64,000 bases of DNA from UBA7672 sp047601145 (GTDB lineage: Bacteria > Pseudomonadota > Alphaproteobacteria > Caulobacterales > Hyphomonadaceae), in the NCBI GenBank assembly GCA_047601145.1, contig JASGJW010000005.1, positions 62,001 through 126,000 on the forward strand, given 5' to 3'. The position numbers and the translations under genes were made by a program. This document shows, piece by piece, positions 34,647-43,395 of the stretch (position 1 is the stretch's first letter; every line of letters starts with the position of its first letter). The notes under the pieces are model-generated. The model was not told the DNA's origin. It did not search any database and was given only the letters and a program-made list of their open reading frames with translations.

Positions 34647-37600
34647 TTGCACCTGATCGGCCTCAAGATCGCGGGCTTCAAGTCCTTCGTCGATCCGGTG
34701 GATGTGCCGATCGAAGAGGGCCTCACGGGCATTGTCGGCCCCAATGGCTGCGGCAAGTCCAACCTCCTCGAAGCGCTGCGCTGGGCAATGGGGGCGACAT
34801 CCGCCCGCGCGATGCGCGGCGGCGAGATGGACGACCTCATCTTCTCCGGCACCGAAGCCCGCCCCGCCCGCGAGATCGCCGAAGTCACCCTCCTCCTCGA
34901 CAATCGCGACCGCACGGCGCCCGCCGAGTTCAACGAAGAAGGCACGATCGAGATCCGCCGCATGCTCCGCCGCGGCGCCGGCTCGTCCTACAAGATCAAT
35001 GGCCGCACCGTCCGCGCCAAGGACGTGCAGCTCCTGTTCGCCGACGCTTCCACTGGCGCCAACTCGCCCGCCCTCGTCCGCCAGGGCCAGATCAGCGAGC
35101 TGATCGGCGCCAAGCCGCAGAACCGCCGCCGCATCCTCGAAGAAGCCGCCGGCATCGGCGGCCTCGCCGCCCGCCGCCACGAAGCCGAACTCAAGTTAAA
35201 GGCGGCAGACGAAAACCTCTTCCGCCTCGCCGAGATCATGGCCGAGGTCGAACGCCAGGCGAACTCGCTCAAGCGCCAGGCCAGCAAGGCCCGCAAGTAC
35301 CGCGCCCTTTCCGAAGAGATCGCCGCCCTCGAAGCCCGCCTCGGCGCCGCCCGCTGGCGCGGCGCTGTCGTCGAGACGAAAGAAGCGCGCACCGCCCTTG
35401 AGGAAGCGAAGACCTACGAACAGAAGACAGTCTCCACCGTCGCGAAAGCCTCCACCGCCGAACTCGAAGCTCGTTCCGCTATCGAGCCGCTGCGTGCAGC
35501 CGAATCCGAAGCCGCCGGCAAGCTCGGCGTCATCAAGCTGCAGCTCGCCCGCCTAGAAGCCGAACGCGACGCAGCGAAAGAAGCCCTCGCCCGCCTCGAC
35601 CGCGACATCACCCGGCTCGTCGAAGACACGACCCGCGAAGCCGTCCAGCGTGACGATGCAACGGCCCGTGCCGATCGCGCATCGCAAGCCCTCGCCGCCC
35701 TGCCGCCTGACGAACCTGCCGCGCAGGCCAAGCGCGAAGCCGAACTCTCCGCCGCAGTGAACGACGCGATGGCCCAGCTCCAGACCTTCGAGCAGCAAGC
35801 CGACCAGCGCCGCACCGCCCTCGCCCGCGCCGAAGCCGAAGCCGCGGCCGCTCAAGCCGCCGTGAAGCGCGAGGAAGAGCGCCACACCCGCCTCGCTGCC
35901 GACCTGACGAAAGCCCAGACCGAACTCACATCACTGGGCGACGCCTCGAAACTCGAAGCTGCCCTCAAGGATGCCCGAGCCCGCCACGCCAACGCGGAGA
36001 AGCAGGCGCAGGACGCGCAATCGCAACTCACCGCAGCCCTGCGCGCGGTGGATGATGCACGAGGCCTCGAAGCGCGCCTCACGCCACCGCTGCTCGCCGC
36101 CGAACGCAAGCTGGGCGAACTCGAATCCGAGCTCAAAGGCCTCGACCGCCTGCTACGCATCAGCACTACCACCTATTATCCGCCCGTGATGGACGGCGTC
36201 CGCGCTCCGGGCCTCGAACGCGCGCTCGCCGCTGCGCTCGACGACGATCTCGATGCGCCGACCGACGCTGCCTCGCCTGTCCACTGGTCCGGCCAGCACG
36301 GCGACATCTCTGCGCGCCTGCCCAATGGCGCAACGCCGCTCAGCGACCTCGTCGAAGCCCCCGCCGAACTTCGCCCGCGCCTCACGCAATGCGGCCTCAT
36401 AGACCGCGCTGACGGCGCCTCACTGGTCAGGCAACTGCAGACCGGCCAGAGCCTCGTCAGCCGCGAGGGCGATCTCTGGCGCTGGGACGGCTTCGTCCGC
36501 ACGGCCGACGCCCCGCTTGCCTCCGCCGAAAAACTCGAACAGCGCGCCCGTCGCGACGCGCTTAAGCCCGAGATCGCTGCAGCGCAGACAGCACGCGAAG
36601 CCGCCGCCGCCGAACGCAACAGGGCGTCCAAGCAACTCACCGACGCCGAAATGACGCTCATGGCCTCGCGCCGCAACGTGCCCGAACTCACACGCGCCGC
36701 CGCCCAGACGCACGAGGCCGCCCTCCGCGCCGAGCAGGATGTCGAACGCCTCGCCCTGCGCGGCGCCGCAGTTCGCGAAACCGTCCAGCGTCTCGCCACC
36801 GAACGCGATCACGCGGCCCAAACGCTCACCGCCGCGAAATCCGCTCTCTCCGCAGCGCCCTCCGACCACGACCGCCAGGCCCTCATTCACCTCACCGACA
36901 AGGTCCGCGCGGCGCGCGATTCCGAGCGCAGCGCCGCCGCCACCCTCGACAGCTTCGTCCGTGAAGCCGAGCGCGCCGCCGCCCAGCGCCTCGCCCTCAA
37001 TCGCGACCGCAACGAATGGCTTGCCCGAGCCTCCGAAGCCACCGGCCGCCTCGCTGCAATTGAACACGACCTCAAGGACGCCCGCGCCGCCTTCGAGACC
37101 GCGAAGGACCAGCCCGCGCTGATCCAGCAAAAGCTCGAGGCCCTCTCCGCCTCAAGCGAGACCGCCGAAGCCGCCCGCCGCACCGCCGCCGATACGCTGG
37201 CTGAAGCCGAGGGCTCTCTTCGCGAAACCGAAATCGCCTCGCGGGCCGCCCGCGACGCCGCCGGCAGCGCCCGAGAAACCCTCGTCCGCGCCGAAGCCCG
37301 CCTTGAAGCCGCGATCCGCCGCGAAGCCGAGATCGCCGAACAGATTCGCGCCGCCTTCGACAAGGATCTCGAAGAACTCGAATCCCTCGTGAAACAGGTA
37401 CTCGCTGCCGCCCGCGCCGCACGTGCGGAGCATGGTGATTCCGGCGGCGATGCCGACGACCCAGAAGAAGAAGCCGCCGCCGACGCTCACGCGCTCGACA
37501 CCCGTCTTGCCCAGCTTCGCCGTGAGCGGGACCAGCTCGGCGCCGTCAACATGGAAGCTGACGAACAGCTCACCGAGATCTCGAAGCGCATGGGCTTCCA

Positions 37601-38159
37601 GATCGAGGAGCGCGACGACCTCATCGCCGCCATCGCGAAACTCCGCGAAGGCATCGATGCCCTCAACATGGACGGCCGCCAGCGCCTGCTCGACGCCTTC
37701 ACCCAGGTGAATAATCATTTCGGCTCGCTTTTCACCGCCCTGTTCGGTGGCGGCCACGCCGAACTTCGCCTCACCGAGTCGGAAGACCCGCTCGACGCCG
37801 GCCTCGAAATCTACGCCTCGCCCCCGGGCAAGCGTCTCGGCCAATTGTCCCTGATGTCCGGCGGAGAACAGGCGCTCACGGCGACAGCGCTCATCTTCGC
37901 GGTGTTCCTCTCGCGTCCTGCTCCGATCTGCGTGCTCGACGAGGTCGACGCCCCGCTCGACGACGCCAATGTGGATCGCTTCTGCCGCCTTCTCGAAGAA
38001 ATGCGCACACGCACTGAAACCCGTTTCATCATCATCACCCACAACGCAGTCTCGATGTCCCGCATGGACCGCCTCTTTGGCGTCACCATGCAGGAGCGCG
38101 GCGTCTCCCGCCTCGTCTCCGTCGACCTCCAGGCCGCAGAAAGACTGGCCGCTGCATGA
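34647..38159 (+). CDS. smc: Chromosome segregation protein SMC
   Basis: 1170 residues from a TTG start. The Walker A GPNGCGKS is at residues 31-38. Two long coiled coils rich in Ala/Glu/Arg flank a hinge at about 500-640 of the alphaproteobacterial type. The C-terminal head carries the signature LSLMSGGEQALTATAL and Walker B ICVLDEVDAPLDDANVDRF. With ScpA/ScpB it forms bacterial condensin, which lines up chromosome arms. It follows the two DsbA genes but has its own promoter candidate. It overlaps the next gene by four bases (ATGA). Confidence 0.96.
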   Translation: MHLIGLKIAGFKSFVDPVDVPIEEGLTGIVGPNGCGKSNLLEALRWAMGATSARAMRGGEMDDLIFSGTEARPAREIAEVTLLLDNRDRTAPAEFNEEGTIEIRRMLRRGAGSSYKINGRTVRAKDVQLLFADASTGANSPALVRQGQISELIGAKPQNRRRILEEAAGIGGLAARRHEAELKLKAADENLFRLAEIMAEVERQANSLKRQASKARKYRALSEEIAALEARLGAARWRGAVVETKEARTALEEAKTYEQKTVSTVAKASTAELEARSAIEPLRAAESEAAGKLGVIKLQLARLEAERDAAKEALARLDRDITRLVEDTTREAVQRDDATARADRASQALAALPPDEPAAQAKREAELSAAVNDAMAQLQTFEQQADQRRTALARAEAEAAAAQAAVKREEERHTRLAADLTKAQTELTSLGDASKLEAALKDARARHANAEKQAQDAQSQLTAALRAVDDARGLEARLTPPLLAAERKLGELESELKGLDRLLRISTTTYYPPVMDGVRAPGLERALAAALDDDLDAPTDAASPVHWSGQHGDISARLPNGATPLSDLVEAPAELRPRLTQCGLIDRADGASLVRQLQTGQSLVSREGDLWRWDGFVRTADAPLASAEKLEQRARRDALKPEIAAAQTAREAAAAERNRASKQLTDAEMTLMASRRNVPELTRAAAQTHEAALRAEQDVERLALRGAAVRETVQRLATERDHAAQTLTAAKSALSAAPSDHDRQALIHLTDKVRAARDSERSAAATLDSFVREAERAAAQRLALNRDRNEWLARASEATGRLAAIEHDLKDARAAFETAKDQPALIQQKLEALSASSETAEAARRTAADTLAEAEGSLRETEIASRAARDAAGSARETLVRAEARLEAAIRREAEIAEQIRAAFDKDLEELESLVKQVLAAARAARAEHGDSGGDADDPEEEAAADAHALDTRLAQLRRERDQLGAVNMEADEQLTEISKRMGFQIEERDDLIAAIAKLREGIDALNMDGRQRLLDAFTQVNNHFGSLFTALFGGGHAELRLTESEDPLDAGLEIYASPPGKRLGQLSLMSGGEQALTATALIFAVFLSRPAPICVLDEVDAPLDDANVDRFCRLLEEMRTRTETRFIIITHNAVSMSRMDRLFGVTMQERGVSRLVSVDLQAAERLAAA

Positions 38160-39289
38160 CCGCTCCGATCAATGGCTTCTGCGATCCCCGCTTCGCACCC
38201 GTAAGGGCTGCCTTCGAAGCAAACTTCGCAAAGCACGCGGATGTCGGCGCGTCGGTAGCGGTTACCCATGAAGGCAAGTTCGTCGTCGACCTCTGGGGTG
38301 GGCATCTCGATGCCGAACGCACGACCCCCTGGCGCGAGGACACGCTCGTCAACGTCTGGTCCAGCACCAAGCCGATGGCGGCGATGTGCCTGCTGCTGCT
38401 CGCCGATCGCGGCGAGGTCGATCTTTATGCCCCAGCCGCGAAATACTGGCCCGAGTTCGCTCAGAACGGAAAAGCCGGTGTCGAAGTCCGCCACTTCCTC
38501 AGCCACACCGCCGGCCTCTCCGGCATGGACGAGCCCGTCAAGGGCGATGCGCTCTATGACTGGGACTGGATGACCAAAGCCCTCGCCCGTCAGGCGCCCT
38601 GGTGGGAGCCCGGCACGCAATCCGGCTATCACGCGCTCACGCAGGGCCACCTGATTGGAGAAATCGTCCGCCGTGTCACGGGCCAGACCATCGGCAATTT
38701 CTTCCGTCAGGAATTCGCCGAACCGCTCGGCGCCGACTTCCACATCGGAACGCCCGAAAGCGCCGAGCCCCGTATCGCCAATCTCATCCCGCCCACTCAG
38801 GGCGTCCAGACGGGCAAGAGCGACACCATCGCCTCGCGCACCTTCGCCAACCCGGCAGTCAATGTCAGCGCGACCCGCACACGCGCCTGGCGCGCCGCCG
38901 AGATCCCTGCCGCCAACGGCCATGGCAACGCCCGCTCCATCGTGCGCGCCCAGACGCACATGGCCAATGGCGGATCGGCCTTCGGCAAGACCATCATGTC
39001 GGAAGCCGGCGTGAATCGCGTCTTCGACATGCAGTCCGCCACGCAGGATCTCGTCCTCGGCCTGCCGATCGTGTTCGGCATGGGCTACGGCCTCTCAACG
39101 CCGCAATTCCCGCTCGGCCCAAGCGAACGCATCGCCTACTGGGGCGGCTATGGCGGCTCCACCATCGTGGTCGATCCGGACAAGCGCCTCTGCGTCTCCT
39201 ACGTGATGAACCGGATGGAATCCGGCCTCCTCGGCGACCCGCGCGGCTTTGGCCTTCTCCAGGCGGCCTACGCCTCCCTCACGGGCTGA
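38156..39289 (+). CDS. Serine hydrolase of the beta-lactamase/esterase family (EstB-like)
   Basis: 377 residues. The class C beta-lactamase-like fold has the nucleophile motif S-x-x-K in WSSTKPM, the Tyr motif in GYHALTQG (Y-x-A rather than Y-x-N), and a C-terminal WGGYGGS box in place of KTG. These substitutions are typical of EstB-type carboxylesterases rather than true beta-lactamases. There is no signal peptide, so it should be cytoplasmic. Its ATG overlaps the smc stop. The 199 bases that follow hold no clear terminator. Confidence 0.9.
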   Translation: MTAPINGFCDPRFAPVRAAFEANFAKHADVGASVAVTHEGKFVVDLWGGHLDAERTTPWREDTLVNVWSSTKPMAAMCLLLLADRGEVDLYAPAAKYWPEFAQNGKAGVEVRHFLSHTAGLSGMDEPVKGDALYDWDWMTKALARQAPWWEPGTQSGYHALTQGHLIGEIVRRVTGQTIGNFFRQEFAEPLGADFHIGTPESAEPRIANLIPPTQGVQTGKSDTIASRTFANPAVNVSATRTRAWRAAEIPAANGHGNARSIVRAQTHMANGGSAFGKTIMSEAGVNRVFDMQSATQDLVLGLPIVFGMGYGLSTPQFPLGPSERIAYWGGYGGSTIVVDPDKRLCVSYVMNRMESGLLGDPRGFGLLQAAYASLTG

Positions 39290-39488
39290 CGTCCCACACG
39301 CACGCGCCGCTAAACGCTCGCTGCAGCCTGACGCTTTTCGCCCGCATCAACCGGCCTAGATCACCAGAGATGGGATCGCGACCATTTTCGCGTGCGGATG
39401 ATCCATGTTTACTGGGAATGCTCCCCGCAATTCCCTCACGACGTGCAAACCTTTGATTGATATTATTTTTCAGTGACTGGAGGTAAAT

Positions 39489-40985
39489 TTGGCGGGCAAG
39501 GTCGGCGAGAGCGCCAGGGCGAGGGTTGGCGTCCCTGGACTAGACGATGTTCTCGCGGGCGGTCTGATACCGGGCCACGTCTATCTGCTGGAAGGCAGCC
39601 CCGGCACAGGCAAGACAACGATCGCCCTCAAATTCTTGCTCGAAGGCGCCGAACGCGGCGAACAAGGCCTCTACATAACGCTCTCGGAAAACGAATCCGA
39701 ACTCCGCGCCGGCGGCGCCTCGCATGGCTGGACGCTCAACGACAAGATCGAAATCTTCGAACTGGTCCCGCCGGAAAGCCTGCTCGATCCCGACAAGCAG
39801 CAGAGCCTGCTCTACTCCTCCGATCTCGAGCTCGGTGAAACCACGAAGCTGGTCTTCGAGGCGATCGCGCGCGTGAAGCCGAAGCGCATCGTCCTCGACA
39901 GCCTCTCCGAGATCCGCCTCCTCGCCCAGAATTCCCTGCGCTATCGCCGCCAGATCCTCTCGCTCAAGCACTTCTTCGCAAAGAGCGGCGCAACCGTCCT
40001 GATGCTCGACGACCTCACGTCGGACACTAACGACAAGACCGTGCACAGCATCGTCCACGGCGTGATCCGCCTCGAGGAACTGGCCCCGGACTACGGCGCC
40101 GAGCGCCGTCGTCTGCGCGTCATGAAGTATCGCGGCACCCGCTTCCGCGGTGGCTGGCACGATTTCGTCATCCTCACGGGCGGCGTGAAAGCCTTCCCTC
40201 GCCTTGTCGCCGCTGAACATCGCACGATTTTCGAGCGCGAGCAGATCAGCAGCGGCATAAGCGGTCTCGACATCCTTTTAGGTGGCGGCATCGAGCGGGG
40301 CTCCAGCGTCCTCGTCCTGGGTCCGGCCGGAACGGGCAAGAGCACATTCGCCTTCCAATTCGCCGACGCCGCCGTGAAGCGCGGCGAGAAGGCCGCCCTG
40401 TTCATCTTCGACGAGGAGATCAGCCTCCTGCTCGACCGCGCCCGCACCCTTGGCTTCGAGTTCGACGCGATGATTACCGACGGCAATCTCATCGTAGAAC
40501 AGGTCGACGCCGCGGAGCTGTCGCCCGGCGAGTTCGCCCACCGCGTCCGCGAAAAGGTGGATGCAGCCGAGGCCAAGACGGTGGTGATCGACAGCCTCAA
40601 TGGCTACAGCGCCGCGATGCCTAACGAGAATGCGCTCGTCCTTCACATCCACGAACTGCTGCAATACCTCAATCGCCAGGGCGCCACGACCTTCCTTACC
40701 GTCGCGCAGCATGGCCTCGTCGGCGACATGAAGGCGCCCGTCGACGTCACCTATCTCGCTGACACGGTCGTCCTGCTGCGTTACTTCGAGGCGCTCGGCC
40801 ACGTCAGGCGTGCTGTGTCCGTCATCAAGAAGCGCACCAGCCGGCACGAGGAAACCATCCGCGAATACACGATCAGCAGACGCGGCCTGTCACTCGGCGA
40901 GCCACTGGAGGAATTCCAGGGCGTCCTGCGCGGCGTCCCGACCTATATCGGCAAGGCTCAGGCGCCCGCACCGAGAAGCGAGTAG
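39489..40985 (+). CDS. Two-domain KaiC-like ATPase
   Basis: 498 residues from a TTG start, supported by GGAGG nine bases upstream. Two RecA-like domains carry Walker A motifs GSPGTGKTT (36-44) and GPAGTGKST (278-286). The second domain keeps the Glu pair (FDEEISLLL) found in KaiC CII, and the end IREYTISRRGLSLGEPLEEF aligns with the KaiC tail. At the KaiC Ser431-Thr432 sites it has Thr421-Tyr422. No kaiA or kaiB lies nearby; a histidine kinase follows directly. It is likely a signalling ATPase rather than a clock component, though this is inference. Confidence 0.9.
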   Translation: MAGKVGESARARVGVPGLDDVLAGGLIPGHVYLLEGSPGTGKTTIALKFLLEGAERGEQGLYITLSENESELRAGGASHGWTLNDKIEIFELVPPESLLDPDKQQSLLYSSDLELGETTKLVFEAIARVKPKRIVLDSLSEIRLLAQNSLRYRRQILSLKHFFAKSGATVLMLDDLTSDTNDKTVHSIVHGVIRLEELAPDYGAERRRLRVMKYRGTRFRGGWHDFVILTGGVKAFPRLVAAEHRTIFEREQISSGISGLDILLGGGIERGSSVLVLGPAGTGKSTFAFQFADAAVKRGEKAALFIFDEEISLLLDRARTLGFEFDAMITDGNLIVEQVDAAELSPGEFAHRVREKVDAAEAKTVVIDSLNGYSAAMPNENALVLHIHELLQYLNRQGATTFLTVAQHGLVGDMKAPVDVTYLADTVVLLRYFEALGHVRRAVSVIKKRTSRHEETIREYTISRRGLSLGEPLEEFQGVLRGVPTYIGKAQAPAPRSE

Positions 40986-40989
40986 ACTC

Positions 40990-43053
40990 ATTCCAAGAAG
41001 CGCACGCCACGACAAGGCCCTGGTCTTCGCTCCTCACGGGCGCGACGCCTCCCTGGCCGTGGCGCTGCTGCACGAAGCTGGCATCGCCGCTGCCGCCTGC
41101 CCCGATCTCGATGCGCTGACGAACGAACTCGGCTCCAACATTACCTTCATCGTTCTCTCCGAAGAGGCGATGCGCAACATGGACGTCGGCCGCCTGCGCG
41201 CCTGGATCGACGCGCAGCCAACCTGGTCGGATCTTCCCGTCATCATCCTCACGCAGAAGGGTGGTGGCCCTGAAAGCAATCCGGCGGCGGCGCGCCTCGC
41301 CGATGCGCTCGGCAACGTCTCCTTCCTCGAGCGGCCTTTCCATCCCACGACTTTCGCCTCCATGGCGCGCACCTCCTCGAAGGCGCGCCTTCGCCAGTTC
41401 GAGGCGCGCGACCGTCTTGACGAGCTGCACGAGAGCGAGGAACGCCTCGCCACCGCCATGCTCGCCGGCAAGCTCGGCTCCTGGTCGATCGACATCGAGA
41501 CCGAAGCACTGGTCACCTCGCCGCTGTGCCGCTCCATTTACGGCCTCGCGGAAGCAGACAATTTCACCTACCCGCAGCTGCTTGCTATGATCCACCCCGA
41601 CGACCTTGACGCCATGCAGGCCGCCGTTCGCCGCAGCATCAAGAGTGGCGATGACTACAATGTCGAATACCGCACCGTCTGGCCCGACGGCAGCATTCAC
41701 TGGGTGCAGGTCAACGGCCGCACGCTGCAAGACGCCTCGGGCCGCACCCGCGCTCTCGTCGGCGTCGCGATGGACACAACAGACCGCAAGCAGTTCGAGG
41801 TCGCGCTCCGCCGGTCGAACGAGTGGCTCGAACGGCGCGTCGCCGAGCGCACGACCGAACTCGAAAGCACTCACGCCAAGGTGCTCGACGAGATCCGTCA
41901 GCGCGAACAGGTCGAGGACCAGCTGCGCCAGGCGCAGAAGATGGAAGTCATCGGCCAGCTGACCGGCGGCGTCGCGCACGACTTCAACAACCTGCTGATG
42001 GCCGTGCTCTCGAACCTCGACCTCCTTCGCAAGCATGTGCCCGACGATCCACGCAGCAGCCGCCTCATTGACGGCGCACTCCAGGGCGCAAAGCGCGGAG
42101 CCGCCCTCACCCAGCGCCTGCTCGCGTTCGCACGCCGCCAGAGCCTCACAGTCGAGCCGGCCAACATCGGCTCGCTCATCGAAGGCATGCGCAGCCTGCT
42201 CGAACGGTCGCTTGGAACGGACATCCAGCTCTCGTTCAGCCTTGCCCCTAAACTGCCGATGGCGATGGTCGATGCAAACCAGCTCGAACTGGCCCTGCTC
42301 AACCTCGTGGTCAACGCGCGCGATGCAATGCCCGATGGCGGCAGCGTCACCATCTCCGTCGACGCCGTGAAGCTCGGCCAGCAGGAAGACCTCGCTCCCG
42401 GCCAGTACGTGCGCCTCTCCGTCGTCGACACCGGCATCGGCATGGACGCCGACACGCTGCAGCGCGCGATCGAGCCCTTCTTCTCCACCAAGGAACTCGG
42501 CAAGGGTACGGGCCTTGGCCTCTCGATGATCCACGGCCTCGCGGTGCAGCTCAACGGCGCCCTCCGCCTCAGCAGCGAACCTGGCAAGGGCACACGCGCC
42601 GAACTCTTCCTCCCCGCCACTTCCGCGCCGGTCGAGGATGCCCGGCCCGTCGAGGACGCCGCAGACATCGAACCTGCCGGTCACGCCCGCATCCTGCTCG
42701 TCGATGATGATGTCCTCATCGCCATGAGCACGGTCGACATGCTCGAGGACCTTGGCCATCACGTCATCGAGGCCAATTCCGGCGCCAGCGCGCTCGAAGC
42801 GCTCCAGTCCAACGGCGGCGTCGACCTGATGATCACTGACTTCGCCATGCCGGGCATGAACGGCGCCCAGCTCGCCGAAGCTGCCCGCAAGCTGAAACCA
42901 GGCCTGCCCATCCTGCTGGCGACCGGCTATGCCGAGCTTCCCAAGGGCGAGAGCATCGATCTGCCGCGCCTTGGCAAGCCCTATTCCCAGCGCGAACTCG
43001 CCCGAGAGATCGACCGCCTCCTCGGCGGCGCGCGCGGATATACCACGAACTAG
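40990..43053 (+). CDS. Hybrid histidine kinase (PAS-HisKA-HATPase-receiver) following KaiC
   Basis: About 687 residues if translation begins at ATT 40990. Layout: a pseudo-receiver-like N-terminal region (DKALVFAPHGRDA..., 1-130), a PAS domain (about 145-270), a coiled linker, HisKA with phospho-His330 in GGVAHDFNNLL, HATPase_c (NLVVNARDAMPDG, DTGIGM, GTGLGLSM) and a C-terminal receiver with Asp617 in MITDFAMPG. No ATG, GTG or TTG lies in frame near the domain start; ATT 40990 or CTG 41020 are the nearest unusual candidates. An ORF start at GTG 40810 would overlap kaiC by 176 bases and encodes a non-protein-like segment. Confidence 0.85.
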   Translation: MPRSARHDKALVFAPHGRDASLAVALLHEAGIAAAACPDLDALTNELGSNITFIVLSEEAMRNMDVGRLRAWIDAQPTWSDLPVIILTQKGGGPESNPAAARLADALGNVSFLERPFHPTTFASMARTSSKARLRQFEARDRLDELHESEERLATAMLAGKLGSWSIDIETEALVTSPLCRSIYGLAEADNFTYPQLLAMIHPDDLDAMQAAVRRSIKSGDDYNVEYRTVWPDGSIHWVQVNGRTLQDASGRTRALVGVAMDTTDRKQFEVALRRSNEWLERRVAERTTELESTHAKVLDEIRQREQVEDQLRQAQKMEVIGQLTGGVAHDFNNLLMAVLSNLDLLRKHVPDDPRSSRLIDGALQGAKRGAALTQRLLAFARRQSLTVEPANIGSLIEGMRSLLERSLGTDIQLSFSLAPKLPMAMVDANQLELALLNLVVNARDAMPDGGSVTISVDAVKLGQQEDLAPGQYVRLSVVDTGIGMDADTLQRAIEPFFSTKELGKGTGLGLSMIHGLAVQLNGALRLSSEPGKGTRAELFLPATSAPVEDARPVEDAADIEPAGHARILLVDDDVLIAMSTVDMLEDLGHHVIEANSGASALEALQSNGGVDLMITDFAMPGMNGAQLAEAARKLKPGLPILLATGYAELPKGESIDLPRLGKPYSQRELAREIDRLLGGARGYTTN

Positions 43054-43095
43054 ACGTCACCCCAGCACATCCTGCCTCTGGCCCTTGTCGGCCAG

Positions 43096-43114
43096 ATAGG
43101 GTACCCCCCCATCC
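43096..43114 (+). promoter_or_regulatory. Probable DmeR operator
   Basis: The sequence ATAGGGTACCCCCCCATCC just before the dmeR start contains a run of seven C bordered by TA and AT steps. RcnR/CsoR-family repressors bind such G/C tracts flanked by short inverted repeats. It overlaps the place where a ribosome-binding site should be. Confidence 0.55.
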
Positions 43115-43115
43115 C

Positions 43116-43391
43116 ATGGCCCACACGATTGCATCGAAGAAGCAGCTTTCTGCCCGCATCCGCCGCATCATCGGCCAGCTCGAGGGCATCGAACGGGCAC
43201 TGGACGAAGAGGCGGGCTGCGAAACCATCCTCCACCTCGTCTCGGGCGCCCGCGGCGCTGTGAACGGGCTCACGGAAGAAATCATGGCCGACTTCGTGCG
43301 CGAGCATGTCGCCGGCCCGAAGATCAGCGGCGAGGCCAGGAAAAAGGCCGCTGAAGACCTCATCACCATCATCAAGCGTTATTCGAAGTAG
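43116..43391 (+). CDS. dmeR: Ni/Co-responsive repressor of the RcnR/CsoR family (DmeR-like)
   Basis: 91 residues, all-helical repressor of the CsoR/RcnR/FrmR family. By RcnR numbering it keeps metal ligands His3, Cys35 and His64; residue 60, His in RcnR, is Phe. The next gene is a DmeF-type exporter, the arrangement of dmeRF operons in Rhizobium and Agrobacterium, in which DmeR releases DNA on binding Co or Ni. A C-tract operator candidate lies directly upstream. A formaldehyde sensor (FrmR) is less likely because of the neighbour and His3. Confidence 0.88.
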   Translation: MAHTIASKKQLSARIRRIIGQLEGIERALDEEAGCETILHLVSGARGAVNGLTEEIMADFVREHVAGPKISGEARKKAAEDLITIIKRYSK

Positions 43392-43395
43392 TTCC

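Noticed and set aside
38156..39289. Beta-lactamase resistance gene
   Set aside because: It has S-x-x-K but Y-x-A and WGGYGG in place of Y-x-N and KTG, and no signal peptide; this fits EstB-type esterases rather than a resistance enzyme.
40810..40989. Extended N-terminus for the histidine kinase from GTG 40810
   Set aside because: It overlaps kaiC by 176 bases in another frame and has the Ser/Arg/Ala-rich look of a shadow frame.
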